Below the pieces are notes generated by a model. That model saw nothing but the letters and a program-made list of their open reading frames with translations. It did no database searches and was not told where the DNA came from. The position numbers and the translations under genes were made by a program. From Plantago elongata (lineage: Eukaryota; Streptophyta; Magnoliopsida; Lamiales; Plantaginaceae): DNA of 64,000 bases. The stretch is taken from positions 60,269 through 124,268 of the forward strand of contig JAYMSP010000014.1 of the NCBI GenBank assembly GCA_036897095.1, given 5' to 3'. Positions 35,098 through 47,605 of the stretch are shown one piece after another (positions within the stretch are counted from its first letter, which is position 1; the number at the start of each line of letters is the position of its first letter).

Positions 35098-37222
35098 ATG
35101 GCAAGTTTTGCAGGTACTACACAGAAGTGTAAAGCATGTGAAAAGACTGTTTACTTGGTGGATCAGCTCACTGCTGACAACAAAGTCTATCACAAGGCTT
35201 GTTTCAGATGCCATCACTGCAAAGGAACCCTCAAGGTTTCTCCTTTTGCCTCTTTTTCTGTCTTGGCTTTCTTATTTACTGCTGCTTTAGTTTTGATATA
35301 GAAGAAGCAATTTGATATGGGAGTTGGTTTGATTTGATTAAATTTAAGTGTGAATGGTGATGGAATCTCTGTAGCCTCAAATGTGGTTTGCCCTGTAAGA
35401 AAGATCAAATTTTGATTCAAGATTCATCACTGGACTGTTGAATTGATTAGCTGGTTATTGATCATATCATCATATGGTTGTTGGATTCATTAATCTTGTT
35501 CTATGACAATATAGATGAGACTGTGCTAGTCTAGTTCCGTGGTCGAACGGTACAATCCATGAGTTTCTGTATGATCAATGGGTAGTAATAACTAATACTG
35601 TTTGGGGCAGTTTGGCAATTAAATTTGTCAACATTTAGACTTGGAATCAAATTGCTTCAGTTTCGTAAGGCGCTTCCAGAAATAGGAGATTATGTAGAGT
35701 TTCAACCATCAATAATCTTCAATCTTCATGAAAGGAATAATCTTGGCGATTATTGCTGGTGCATTTAGTAATCTGTTGAACGTATATTTCTATTCTAGAA
35801 TCCTTTCGGCTTCCTTTGTGCTGATGTTGTAATTTGCTACATCATGTCTCCATTAGCAACATTTTAGTGGCTATACTTGCTGCATATGAGAGTCAAAAAG
35901 CTTTTAAATGACTACTTTAGTTGATGTGTAATATACAAGATCAAGATCAAATAGACATGTTAAGTGCAAAATACAATTGTCATCTCAAACAGTTTCGTTG
36001 GTAAGTAGATCATGTAGCGCAAAAGAAATATCAGCAGAAACTTCAGCTCATTCCTAGCCAGACAAGGAGTCAATTGGTTTTGCAGTTGTATTGATATGTG
36101 CATATAGCTTTGAGATGAGAATCTCACTGGCTATAGGTATTCTACTACAGCAACATAAAGTTTATCCCCAAAGATTATGTATAATCCAATTGTTGGTGTA
36201 TATCGTACGTGGGAAACAGATGTACAAGGCTGTCAAGGCCTGCTGACTTGCCAATGTGTTACTGTGGATATCCTCAATTAGCTCTTTGTTGACTCTTACT
36301 AAATAATTGTTTCAACGGTTGAAGAACAAGCCTACTATGTCTATTTCTCCGAGCATTATGTGTTCCTTTCTTTTCTGAAAAGTTTCCTTTCTTTCATTTC
36401 GTGTAACTTGTTGGCACTATTCCCTAGATAGACTGTGATAAGATTGTGGCGCTGAGTCCCTTCTACTTTCTCATTCTCTCATTTTGTTAGCTTTATCTGA
36501 ATGGTTTTGTCCAATACAATTCTGTAACTGTTTCCGGGGCCTTACATGTCACCATTGTTGCTGCAGCTAAGTAATTACAATTCATATGAAGGAGTTTTAT
36601 ACTGCAAACCTCACTTTGATCAACTCTTCAAGATGACCGGCAGCTTGGACAAGAGTTTTGAAGGTCAGAAGCCAAAAAACAAGTGTTAGTCTCACTCTAT
36701 GGAAAACTTGGGTTTTTCGCTTATTTGTTTCTGTCTCATGAACAGGGATTCCAAAATCTGCTAGAGCAGATAGGTCTATAGAACCTGGCCCTACAAATAG
36801 CAAGATATCAAGTATGTTTGCTGGAACTCAAGATCACTGTGTTGCTTGCACCAAAAAGGTCTACCCCATTGAGAAGGTACTTCATTTCAAACCGGGAACT
36901 GAGAAAAAGCTAATGTACCAAGATGGATTTGGTTCAAGTTGAATGCTGAACAAGTTCTTTTTATGCTACCATCTTTGCAGTCAAAATCATTGTGTCCATC
37001 TTTCTTTTAACACTTCTAACGGAGTAGCTTATATAGGTTGCAGTCGATGGTAGTTCATACCACAGGGCTTGTTTCAAGTGCAGCCATGGGGGATGCGTGA
37101 TAAGCCCATCAAACTATGTGGCTCATGAGCATAAACTTTACTGTAGGCACCATCATTCTCAGCTCTTCAAGGAAAAAGGCAACTTCAGTCAGCTAGGCAA
37201 AGCGGAGAATGGAGCAGCCTAA
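35098..37222 (+). CDS. WLIM1: Two-LIM-domain protein, WLIM1-type actin bundler
   Basis: Four exons: 35098-35235, 36567-36663, 36746-36876 and 37037-37222, giving 183 aa. Plant LIM proteins bind and bundle actin filaments and can enter the nucleus. LIM1 starts at Cys11 (KCKACEKTVYLVDQL, then HKACFRCHHCKGTL, ending CKPHFDQLF). LIM2 starts at Cys110 (HCVACTKKVYPIEKV, then HRACFKCSHGGCVISPSNY, ending CRHHHSQLFKEKG). All zinc ligands are present. The inter-LIM linker and the C-terminal FSQLGKAENGAA match WLIM1 better than WLIM2 or PLIM. The start ATG follows a TTTCAGAAAA leader and has no in-frame rival. Confidence 0.93.
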
Positions 37223-37912
37223 CTGGTGCATAAGCAGAATTGAAAATGCATGGAAAAACGCAATATATATCAAGTCATGGGGCTTGGTTCCCTAATCCAG
37301 AGCCAGTCTTTGGTGAAAACATAAACTCCAGATACAGTGTCTTTGAAGAACAATAAAGTTTTACAGGAGACTCTTGATATTCTCTTTTGTTTCCTCCTTT
37401 TTCTTGCGAGTGTTTGTAATAATAACTACCGGGAGCAGAGTGAGTTTTTGTGGGCTTATTGTTTGAGGCTTCAGTGAGGTATTTGTGTAGAGATTGTGTT
37501 TCTTTACCCAGTACATTTCATGTGATTCCATGAGTGGAACTTGAAGAATGATCATAACGGATTTTACCATGTCATGACATAGGGAAGAATTTTCGATGAT
37601 TGCAGCATGAATGTAGAGATAAGCATAGAATCTGCTGCAACCTGCAAGCTTAGAACGTAGCAGCAACACACCCTTATTTCAAGTACTGTATCCATACCGG
37701 GATGCATATGGATACTTATCCATATCGAATTACACCCTGACTCGTGCGGTAAACAATTACAAACAGTATTTGAGCTCAATCCCAATCACCTTACCGAACA
37801 AGCTGAACTCGAGACTTAACGAGCCACTTTGCGTCTCGGGTCTCATAACAGCTCTAGGGTATAAATACCTGCTCTGCTTGCTAACCGTCCAAGCTTCTAA
37901 TTTCCCGCCATT
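37223..37912. other. 3' UTR of WLIM1 and flank
   Basis: A polyadenylation signal AATAAA occurs near 37352. No other gene seen. Confidence 0.5.
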
Positions 37913-38170
37913 CATGTTGTTGAACTGTCAGCAGGATCACTCTCCCAATCCACGCCCAAATCATCACTGAATCCCTCACACCACCACACTAGGTCGATTC
38001 ACTCATCCACTCCTACCTTCAGGCCAACAATCTTGACTCAGCAAGAGTGATTCTCGACAACTATCCTCACCCTCTACCGCCAACTCTGCTATCATCATCC
38101 GTGCCCACACTAAACTCCTAAATCCCTAAACCCCATCAATCTCTTTCGCCACATCTCAAGCTAAACTGAA
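37913..38170 (+). pseudogene. Relic of a PPR-protein gene (N-terminal part)
   Basis: Across shifting frames the strand reads LLNCQQDHS, then IHAQIITESL, then LIHSYLQANNLDSARVILDN, then IRAHTKLLNP and INLFRHI. These are the ordered opening motifs of a plant P/PLS-class pentatricopeptide protein (IHAQI, LDSAR, NS-IRAHTK). At least two frameshifts and one in-frame stop break it. Nothing of the later repeats is seen downstream. Confidence 0.5.
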
Positions 38171-38944
38171 CTAAAGTGATTTTCAGTTGATGGAACACAG
38201 ACTTAATATAGTTGTGATCTGTAACACCAAAGCGTCCTGAAACTGAAAATTCCAGCTACAAATGTTTCGCGGTCTTGATTGTTGAAATACTTAGGGGTCG
38301 CGAAATTGATCTGTGCTGGCACTCACTCGCTCGCACCCCTATCTATGTGACTCCGCCCATGCCAAGGGTGTACACTTCCTAAAGATCATGGTGACAATTT
38401 TGTTGTTACATGTCATAACCAAAGACTCCTAAAACTAGATAATAAGAGCCAAAAAACAAGACAGCTCTTTTATCATTATTTTCCAAGCTAAGCTTGCGTG
38501 TGTAAACTTGTCTGTATGCCTTCATAAAGTCTTTTATATAACTACTATTTGCGTTTTAATAATGGTGTACCTATTATTATGACTTATTTATTGATTTTTA
38601 TTCTTTTTCCTCAATTTCTTTTGCTTACTTTGCACTCTTTCCAGATGCATAAATTCGGCCTGTTCTTTCTCTCTGAACATTATCACTAGTGTAGGTTGGC
38701 AATGACAGGCCCTCCTCCTATTATATTTATTACCACTCTTTAAGACATTGAACTAGACATAAAATCATATCTCTTTGACTACACATGCTAACAGTTAATG
38801 TTTTTTATTCCTTAATTTAAACTTAAGTACTGATTTCATATTCGTTTTCAGGATTTGTGCATCATTATTAAACTCCAAACATAGGTGACTGTACCATGTT
38901 TTTTTTCCAACCTGATTAGCCAGAAAAGGAACCTAGTTCTCTTA
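38171..38944. other. Intergenic, nothing recognised
   Basis: No coding or repeat structure could be supported. Confidence 0.45.
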
Positions 38945-39438
38945 AGAGGTCGAGAATTGGTCCGGCACAATCGGTTGCGAACCGTGCCTCGCGGCCAATT
39001 TCTGCATTATGGCGATCGGCCGTGGAGCGGTCGTGATTTTTTATTTATAGTTATATTGATGTGAATATTGAAAATTTGGAGCGAAAATTGACGTTTTTAT
39101 TGAAAATACGAGTAGAATAGTGTTTTGATACAAAATACAAACGTATATGAACAAAGGGTGAAATTTAATATATAAGAAAATATATCTTCAATGCTCTCGT
39201 TTTATAAATCTCGAAAAAATATAAATGACGATATAATTTTTATACTTTTTAAATATTAAAATAATCAAATAAATAAAATAAAATGTGATGGGCCTCACAA
39301 AGGCCCCAACCAAAACATCATAACTCAATCGAGGCAAGTTATGAAATTCACACGGCCGCTTACAGTGTAGGTGGTTGGTCGTGACTGCTGAGCAATTGGT
39401 CCACGGCCGTTTAACACGACTATTCACAATGGGCGATC
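38945..39438. mobile_element. Candidate non-autonomous PIF/Harbinger-like element
   Basis: A GC-richer ~494 bp unit bounded by TTA/TAA, the 3-bp target preference of PIF/Harbinger. Its right end, read inward, is AGATCGCCCATTGTGAATAG. This resembles the presumed 5' end of the PIF-like element at 47606, which contains GATTGTGTGAATCGCTCGTG. Both ends carry CGGCCGTGG-type blocks. The inverted repeat is weak, so the call is tentative. Confidence 0.35.
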
Positions 39439-40839
39439 TTAAATCACGTTGCTTAGAAATTGATATAGAAATTGATATGGATTCCCTTTTTTTTTAATCG
39501 AAGATTATTTCAACAAGTTATTAACTAGTTATGATAAAATAAAGATAAACTTCTCGTGCATTATGTTTGAAACTTGATCAATAAATTGTTAAAGTGAACC
39601 TTTCACCAATTGCTTTAGATATGTATTAAGACAATTAATCCTACCAAACCAACTCCATTAGATCCACAAACTTTGAATAATATTCTAAATCTCAAAATTG
39701 TATCAAAAGATTCTCCTTTTTTATGGTCCAAATCAGAAAAATTCATTTATAATTGTCTAGTTTAAGGATAATATTCTGTTAATGCTCTCTGCTTTTCTTT
39801 CTTTTTATTCCATGGCAAGTAAACAATGAGAAAGGAAAAGTCACCTAATACTTTTCCAGAACTAATTTTGATTCACTTTGGAAGGATCCGAGATGGTTCG
39901 TGTCCGTGGGCTCAAGATACGATTCCTTGTTCACCCATTCCACTCTTGCCCTATTCGATTTGGAACCCGTCACTACCTATACTTTAAGTGCGTACTGGGT
40001 AAACTTCGATTTCTAATATGTGCGATAATGCAAGAAACAATCGCATTTAATGTCACGTAACTTGGACCGGATGGGATTCGAACCTGTAACCAAGCAAGCT
40101 ACACTTTCTATTTTAATAAAGTGACCCTTAGGAGTTGATGGATGGTATGATTGCAAAGTCAAAAATGCTAATCTAACCATGATTACTAAGTAGTATAGTT
40201 TAAGTTGAATTGAATTGGACATCATCTCATGCTAGGTTGTGTGACCCTCTAATTATTTCTATCATTAAGAGACTGCATTGTATAATCATTCCACCTTCTA
40301 ATTCCAACGTCGGCATCTGTGAGAGAGTGCATCTTTATGTGGCAAAGTTATACTAGTATATGCATCTTCATATTGTTGAATAGTGGGTGGACCTTTCCCT
40401 AAGCATTGCTTAGATTTGGGTTATCATTAAAGTTTGGCTTTTGTTTCTTAATCTATCATCACTAGTTGCATTCGAATTTTAGCTTCTTTTTTAACTCTCA
40501 TGACTTTATGCATTCTCCGGAGAGTTTTTCATTTCGTAAAAATATGTATAGATGAACCTACAACTAATCCGTGATAGATTCAATTCGCTTGGAAGCCAAT
40601 TACGTACAATGCAATGCTTTGAATATTTCGAATATGTATGTACGTGTAAAATTAGATGTTACCGGTTATGAATACAAACGCATATATATAACATGTTTAG
40701 TAACATCGAATGTATGTTCGAATCTGAATGAACGAAAATTAACCACTTATAATCATTTCAATCTCATACTTTACTTCCTTTTTGATTTCTTATTATTCTT
40801 ACAATTTATTTGGAACAACACTGAGTAGTAGTAATAAAA
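39439..40839. other. AT-rich intergenic, nothing coding
   Basis: An isolated tRNA-like box B (GGTTCGAATCC, minus strand, near 40078) has no partner box A. No gene supported. The right end is the 3' flank of the S-protein homologue. Confidence 0.5.
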
Positions 40840-41322
40840 TTATATGGCGGCCGGAGAACCATCCCAGTGGTATTTAAGTTGATATTGATCTAATATGCCA
40901 GCAAAGTAGAGACCATCCTTTCGTACTGCCCAAAAACATGACTCGTTGCAGTTGCTCTTTCTATCGAAAACTTTAAGAGGTGGAGTATGTTTTTTAGCCC
41001 AGGAAAACTCGCACCAGAACTTTGTTCTAAGAAATAAGTCCATGCAGAAAGTCCAGTAGAATTTTTGGTTCTTCCAGATTGTACCTCTCATATCATCGTC
41101 TTTCGACCAGCAGTGCAGCACCACCGGATCGTGACTGTAGTGCGGGATCTCGTTTGTTACATAAACTTCTTTTGGTAATAATAACGAACAATTTTTGAGA
41201 TTTCCGTGGCCGCCTACTGGCAGCACTTGCGAGTCACTTATACTACTCACATTGAACACGAACAAGAACAAGAACGAGAACAATATGAAAAAGGCCACGT
41301 TTTCCATTTTCATATCTTTCAT
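40840..41322 (-). CDS. Plant self-incompatibility protein S1 family (SPH), secreted
   Basis: A single-exon gene of 160 aa from the ATG at 41322. Residues 1 to ~28 are a strong signal peptide (MENVAFFILFSFLFLFVFNV). The mature part carries the family order: VYVTNEIPHYSHDPVVLHCW, SKDDDMRG, FYWTFCMDLFLRTKFWCEFS, VFDRKSNCNESCFWAVRKDG and a final aromatic/basic tail. Poppy S1 is a pollen-rejection ligand, but most homologues in other plants have unknown roles. An in-frame ATG at 41364 would add 14 residues. A TATATAA immediately downstream of that ATG argues the transcript starts later, so I chose 41322. Lack of introns is normal for the family. Confidence 0.88.
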   Translation of the reverse strand: MKDMKMENVAFFILFSFLFLFVFNVSSISDSQVLPVGGHGNLKNCSLLLPKEVYVTNEIPHYSHDPVVLHCWSKDDDMRGTIWKNQKFYWTFCMDLFLRTKFWCEFSWAKKHTPPLKVFDRKSNCNESCFWAVRKDGLYFAGILDQYQLKYHWDGSPAAI

Positions 41323-41354
41323 AATTCTTCTATGTGATGTGAGCTCTCTCCAAT

Positions 41355-41361
41355 TATATAC
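41355..41361 (-). promoter_or_regulatory. TATA box candidate of the S-protein homologue
   Basis: TATATAA on the minus strand, about 35 bases before the chosen start codon, which would give a very short leader. Another TATATAA-like site lies near 41385. Confidence 0.45.
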
Positions 41362-41978
41362 CATTCATCAAACCAAATAGGAGTTATATAGAGTTTCATC
41401 CCATCTATAAATCATTAAAAATAAAATGTAATAGATGATTTTTTGACCAAGAATTAGTAATAAACGTTAATTTAGTGAAGAAAGGTGTAAAATAAAGATG
41501 GATTATATGAAATATTCACATAATTCTTTAATTCTTTTTACTTTAAATATAATTTATTCTTTTATAGGTAATTCGAATTTCGACCCTTAGAACATTCATG
41601 GTTACTTATGGACAACTCTTCAAATAATATGTTGTCATGTTGGTCCAACTATGCAAACTTTTTCCGTGCACTTTATTCCCATCGGACGTGAAATGAAATA
41701 CTTCCCGATTTATCGTACATACTAATATTGATTGAGAGTAAGTTTAACTTTGTAGTTTTTATGGATAGATTTATGAAGAAAGATATGCATTGTTAGCATG
41801 AATCGTATATATAAATTATAAACCTCTTTCAATCTGACTTGAAACTTTCATAATTAATATATTATAATGAAAAACTTGTTAACATTTTAATGGATACCCG
41901 ATTATAGAAAATATCACTTTATGGGTGGTAAGTTAAGTTTAAGAACCCTGATAACCTGCTTTATTAATAAAGAATCAA

Positions 41979-42235
41979 GGGGATAATGATTGGAGTAGCA
42001 TTCAAATGTCCGTTTGGATGCTACTTGGGGATTTTGTGTTTGTTATGACATTTAAATGCCGAAGATTGAAATGGTTCTACAGTAGCAATATTTTTCTCTA
42101 CCTATATAACAAACCTATAATCCCCTATCCAATTACAATTCTATACCAAACACAATTTTAACAATTCCACTACAATTCCGATCACTATTCAGCCATTTAA
42201 ATCGGGGCATTTAAGACGCATGTCAATCAGACCCT
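41979..42235 (+). mobile_element. MITE, family A copy 2
   Basis: Highly similar to 6207-6459 over its full length (GATTGGAGTAGCATTCAAAT, CTACAGTAGCAATA, CTACCTATATAACAAACCTA, ATACCAAACACAATTTTAAC). The right end reads, inward, AGGGTCTGATTGAC. No coding capacity. Confidence 0.8.
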
Positions 42236-43632
42236 AAGTGTTTAGTTGAAGTATTATGAATCAATTAAGTTTATGTTCGCTTTTACTGAAAATTATTTCA
42301 TTTTAGTTTAGTTCAATTCAGTTTAATTCAGTTCGAATTAGTTATAATTTATATATTATTTCAGTTATATTTAATTTAATATAATTTAATTCAATTTAAT
42401 AAATATCAATGGAAGACATTACATCCTTCGAGTACTGGGGTATCTTGAAGTACTGGGAGATCATGTACTGAAATCATATCTCCTTTCCAAAATTCCAGTA
42501 ATTATTGGTTTGTTTTAGTGACCTATCACAATTCAATTCTGATCTCATCTCAAATCAACATGGCCCTAATGCCTATAACTGATAGCATGTAATGTAATGT
42601 AACAGGTGTTCTTCCAATCAATGAAGAAATAAGAGGCACTAGTATCAATCAATCAGGTCACTGTAAATTTATTGCTGCTTTTCCCCCTGTTTCTTCTCTT
42701 CATTTGCAGAATCATTAATGCCCCTTAATAGCACATTAAATTATGCTTTGACTATTTTCTTTTTAACAAGTTGTATTGTGACAGAAAAAAAGAATATCAT
42801 GGTGTCATGGTCATGTGACCATATTTTCCCCTGTATTACTGGGGTTTGAGGAAGATACATGATCTTGTGAACTTCATAAATTAGCATATTAACACCAATT
42901 TTTTAACACAATTCACTTCGAATTAATAGGTTGAGAATTCAACTTATTCTTTAACAATTTTAAAAACAACATACTATCTAACAAACTATAAAAATTATAA
43001 AACTTTAACAAAAATCAAATAAAATTATTTTCTTCCGCTTAAAAAATAATATATATGTATATTGTACTTGTATGTGTGCAATAAAGTAGTAAAAGAAGGA
43101 AGCCTCTGTATGTCAGAGATGAGTTCTGTAATAGAAGTTCTTGAAATATAATTGGACAGATTAAAATAAAATTAGTTTAATCCATAATTGTACAACTACA
43201 ACTGAGTGAGAAGATAATTAAAGTTGATCAAGAGATTAACAACAATTTTTACTACATGTTGCTTCCAGTTGTCAAGGTATCTGTAAGAGCCTTTGGTTCT
43301 TTAACATTTCCTTTGGCTCTGGCTTTTGATTTGATCAAAAGACAGATGAGATTCATTCAGCAGAAATTATGCTGCTGCTTATGATACTACTAGTAGTACA
43401 AAATAAGAAAAACTACTACTTATACTACTAGCTAGAGAGTACAGAGTGATGATCAATAGGATTTGTTTGTGGTTAAGATTGTGCATTATTCCACTGAACA
43501 TGTTCTCTACAACTGGATCTGCATTACAAACACAAAAACCCACGTTCTGAATGTGATGTTTCTAACTCTTCCAGCACTTTGCAGAATCTAAATCTAAGAG
43601 ACAACCAAAGAAAAAAAAAAGAGAGAAATTAT
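42236..43632. other. AT-rich intergenic with a TTTAATTCAGTT-rich tract
   Basis: 42298-42405 is a low-complexity tract built of AATTCAGTTTAATTC-like units. The remainder has no gene; the right end is the 3' flank of the DUF4228 gene. Confidence 0.5.
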
Positions 43633-44801
43633 TCAACTGGCAGCTTCAGAGATGCTCTTTAATGCTGGTTGCCATGCTCTTGATTTAGATGCAGCAGCAG
43701 CAGCAGCTGAGTTAACTGGTGTGTTACTTCTTGATCTGTGCCTTTCATTCTTCTTCACCTGGTACAGTTCAAACAGAACCATCAGCTACAGTCTTGCAGA
43801 CAATTTTTAACTTCTTTGGCATTCCAGAGAATCAAAATTTAACAGATAAATAGTAACTTGATTTATGCCAGTATAATACTAACAATTTACCAATTAAAAA
43901 TGTTATTTATTCCATACCAAAGACAGTCACATAACAACTCGAATTTAACAAAATTTTGAGGTTAAATTTATATTTATATTGGAAAAATGAGCTGTCTTCC
44001 TCTAATTTATGTACCAATGGAAGAAAAAAACTGAACTTTGAAGAATTGAACAGCAAAAGAAAATAAAACCCAGTATAGGGAAGATAAAAAGTGAAACTGG
44101 GTTGTGCAGCAATTAAAAAACAGGGGAATCTCAGCTTTAGTTTGCCACTGATAAGAAAAGAAATGATAAAAAACAATCTTTTCTGTTAAAGGAGATAGTT
44201 ACCTGGTTGGAGTTTTCTTCCTCAGTTTTCTTCAGCAGTGCTTCATAATATGCTATCTCTTTATCTGTCATCTTGCACTTCTCATCATACCCTGTTTGTT
44301 GCTGTTGCTTCAGCCTCGCTTGCTTCTTTGCCCAAAGCCCCTTCATCACCTCTGCAACAACACAACCAATTCATCAGAAAAGGACTAATAAGACACAAAA
44401 ACATGATTATTTTTTTTTAACGTTAGATATACTCAAGTCCCGTACCACTTGAGAAAACAACCGTTGGTTAAAGAACATGTTAAAATTTACAAACCTTGAG
44501 TAGTGACAAGTCTGTAAGCATGGCCAAGAAGGAGAGTATCAGTGGGCTTAAGAAGCTTGATTCTTGTAACTCTGAGAGGTGTGTTGGTGGTGCTGTTATT
44601 GGCAGTAGGTGTGCCTTTCTTGTCAGTGGTGGTGGCTGAGGAAGAAGTATACAAGGTGGTTGTGAGAAGAAGAGCAACAAAATGACCAGGGTTCATTTTC
44701 ATGATTTCACTTGCAGAAACAGAGGCGTAGTGCTTGTCAACTCTGCCTTTTGGGTGTTGGACTAGTAGTGTTGCGTTATCAATGGCTTGGCAATTTCCCA
44801 T
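43633..44801 (-). CDS. DUF4228 (PADRE) family protein
   Basis: Three exons on the minus strand: 44801-44495, 44351-44203 and 43758-43633, giving 193 aa. It begins MGNCQAIDNATLLVQHPKGR with the family's N-terminal Gly2 (possible myristoylation) and Cys4. SASEIMKMNPGHFVALLLTT, RVTRIKLLKPTDTLLLGHAY and RLVTTQEVMKGLWAKKQARL follow, then a glutamine- and lysine-rich middle. The C-terminus is low-complexity and serine-rich, ending SRAWQPALKSISEAAS, the conserved closing motif. The family responds to pathogens and abiotic stress; its molecular role is unknown. A TATA box lies ~145 bp upstream. Confidence 0.9.
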
Positions 44802-44944
44802 TTTTGTTTATTGGATTTGGACTTGGGTTTCTGTTCTTGGTTCTGTTGTTGTTCTTGAAATGGTGGTATGGAGAAATGGAGAATTGGAGAGGAGAGAAAT
44901 GGGGAAGGTGGAGAAGAAGATAGAGGTGAATAATGAGCAGGGTC

Positions 44945-44952
44945 TTTATAGC
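44945..44952 (-). promoter_or_regulatory. TATA box of the DUF4228 gene
   Basis: CTATAAAG on the minus strand, ~145 bases before the ATG and followed by a purine-rich 5' leader. Confidence 0.6.
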
Positions 44953-44999
44953 CACACCCACCACCTTTATTCTATGTGTGACCTCACAACCCCTATTAT

Positions 45000-47153
45000 G
45001 TGACCAAATCTCCCTAGCATATTAATTAATTATTTAATTCCGAAACAAATTTCTCATTTACATTTGTACTCAACTAATAAGTGGAATTAGAGGACCTGAT
45101 ATTATTTAAATAAAAAGAATAAAGTAAATGATATTGGATTGGTAAAATAAAAAAGAATTTAGTATGAACGAAAACACTAATATATATTGTACAGTTGTAA
45201 AAATAATTTTTTTATAAGTGTAGTAGTTAAGTCGTCAATGATATTATTATTAAAATTGATATATTAAATTCTCAATGAGGTTTATAAAATAATGAAATGT
45301 ATTCTTATTCATAAGAAAGTAGAATTAACAAATAATCTTTTCAGTTTTAAATCCTAATTTAATTATGATGGATCAAAATTTAAGCTATATAACTAAATAA
45401 ATGTATTATATGCAAATTTAATAACCAAAATTATAATAAATTGAATAAAATATACAACGTATCTTTCGTTAAAATTTTAATTCCGTTTGAATTTTAAGAG
45501 GTTAAATTTGAAATTGATGTTTGTGATGGGGACCAAGTGCAAATTAAAGAAAGAAACAAAAGTAGAGCATATGCTAGAAATTTGTTTTATTTTGGTACTT
45601 AGTTAAGTTAAGTCAATGTTGTCTAGGACCACTTAAGTACATGTAAATTAGTTTCTTTGACTATTTTTTATTTGATTTGTGATATTGTATTTCTTGACAC
45701 CCTTGTGTTGTTTATCTTCTAGAACTTTGTGATTGGAATTAGCTACTAGTTGTTGCTTGTACCGTACAAGTAATAAGGTAAATAAGGTAGTTGGATTGGT
45801 ACGCTACAAGCTTAATTAACTCTCTTCGATGTAACCACGACTAACCTTCTTGACACTTGCTGAGAAATAAACATGGTTAATTTTACGCATTTTTACAATG
45901 TCTCAAATTAACTCTCACGGTCTAATCAAATTAATTCTCTTCATGAGCTTCGGAGGTATTGTAATGTAAGTATACATAATAAATATTTATTTTATCAACC
46001 GTTATGTACGAAGTGTACATAGGTGGTAGTATATAAATTGAATTTGCGGTTAATTTTATGGTTATAAATTTTACTGTCTTCGAATTTACAACATGGTCCT
46101 TTTACCAGATTAGGTACAATATTAAGTGGAGTATAATATTTTAGTAATTGTTATGGAACGTTGCAAACTAAACCAGCTGGTGTGCAATGGTGTTCGGGGG
46201 AATTAATGATGAGCATGTGTGCATTACTCATCTCATCTCATCTCATCTCATCATATCTTCCTTCCTTAAGATGCATTTATTCGCACAATAACCGTCCTAA
46301 TTAACTCATCTTACACTTGAATTATTTTATTTACACGGTTTGTGTTGGAATTACAACTTCTCCAATAGTTTTATAGTTTTATTGAAGTAGTCCCAACCGT
46401 TTAAACTCCGTCGGAGTCTTATACGAGTCCCAATGGCTAAAGATCAACTTACTCAAGCTCAAGCTCGTTTCTCTCATTTCACTAACAAGCCAATCGAACT
46501 TAGAATTGATCTCGAAGCGAGTTATGTAGTATACTTGCTAAAATTGAGTCGGATGAGTAAAGACCACCAGACAAAAGCGAGGCCTGAATGTCTTTGTTCA
46601 CTCCCTTAACTTGGAAACGAAGGAAGATGTCATCATATCTTCGATGAGATTGATGTAGTTCAAGTGATGATTTGCAGAGGTAGCAGTACTTGTAACATTT
46701 CAAGTAAATAATACAAGTAGGTTAATCACTTTACCATTACCAAAAACAATACTAATATCTGAAGATAAGAGAAGGGGCGTGAAATTCCATAGAATTTGGG
46801 AACACACATGCATAAGTGCTTGTCGCGTGTGGAGCTTTGCATACTCATTTGTTCACCTTACCTTTTTCACTTATTTATTCAAAAAAATCCTCAATTCTCA
46901 ACACCAGAATTTATTTTAATTATAACCAGTGGCCAGATTTTGTCCATTCATCCCTTTGTAAAAGTATCATCAGAACCATATTGTATTTTTAGTAGTAGTA
47001 ACATTACATACATCCACTCTTGGTTTTTCTGACTTCATTTTAATTTTGTTTCCTGAAATGGAACACAGACTAGTAGTAACCCCACTAATATATAATTTCC
47101 CGTAAATCTATGGGTTGGCTTGTTACTTCTTCACCTCTTATCATTTATATCTT
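45000..47153. other. AT-rich intergenic, nothing coding
   Basis: Upstream flank of the DUF4228 gene. Contains a (CATCT)n run at about 46228-46253. The open frames are short and unlike any family I know. Confidence 0.5.
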
Positions 47154-47309
47154 GGACGGATTGGTATAGAATTTAAATGGACTTTTGAATGAATTTTAAT
47201 AAAATTATGTTGAAATGAAATTGAAATGGGAGTATTTCAAGTGTATTTTAGGCCAAATCACTGTTCATCGAGCCAAATGAACCGATTTTAATTCCATACC
47301 AAACAGTCC
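47154..47309. mobile_element. Small MITE, family B
   Basis: A 156 bp unit with inverted termini: the left end GGACGGATTGGTATAGAATT matches the right end read inward, GGACTGTTTGGTATGGAATT. AT-rich, non-coding. The TTTGGTAT-type terminus is common in Tourist-like and hAT-like MITEs. Confidence 0.65.
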
Positions 47310-47605
47310 ATTAATAGTTGAATAACAATAACTTTTGCAACAACATGTGATTTATAATTCGGAGTTAAACTGTTAATTACAAATTTCGTTAAAGTAATAC
47401 TTACACAGTTTCATACACGGTGAGCATAAACTTAATAAGGTTTCATAGCAAAAAAAACACTGTTCGTTACTAAGTTAAATTTTTTGTCACGATGCTAAAA
47501 TATATTTGTCCTTTTTCATTTGGATATTGGTAACTTTTGAGTAAAAATAGGGAGGGATTCTATCTTTTGGTTAGCAAATTAGGTATGCATAAAGTGTGGG
47601 TGTTA

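Noticed and set aside
40065-40135. Possible SINE or tRNA on the minus strand (GGTTCGAATCC)
   Set aside because: A box B is present but no box A or cloverleaf could be found; too little to call.
44405-44465. SINE-like 3' end (AACGTTAAAAAAAA, minus strand) in intron 1 of the DUF4228 gene
   Set aside because: Only the tail resembles the SINE family; no promoter boxes are recognisable.
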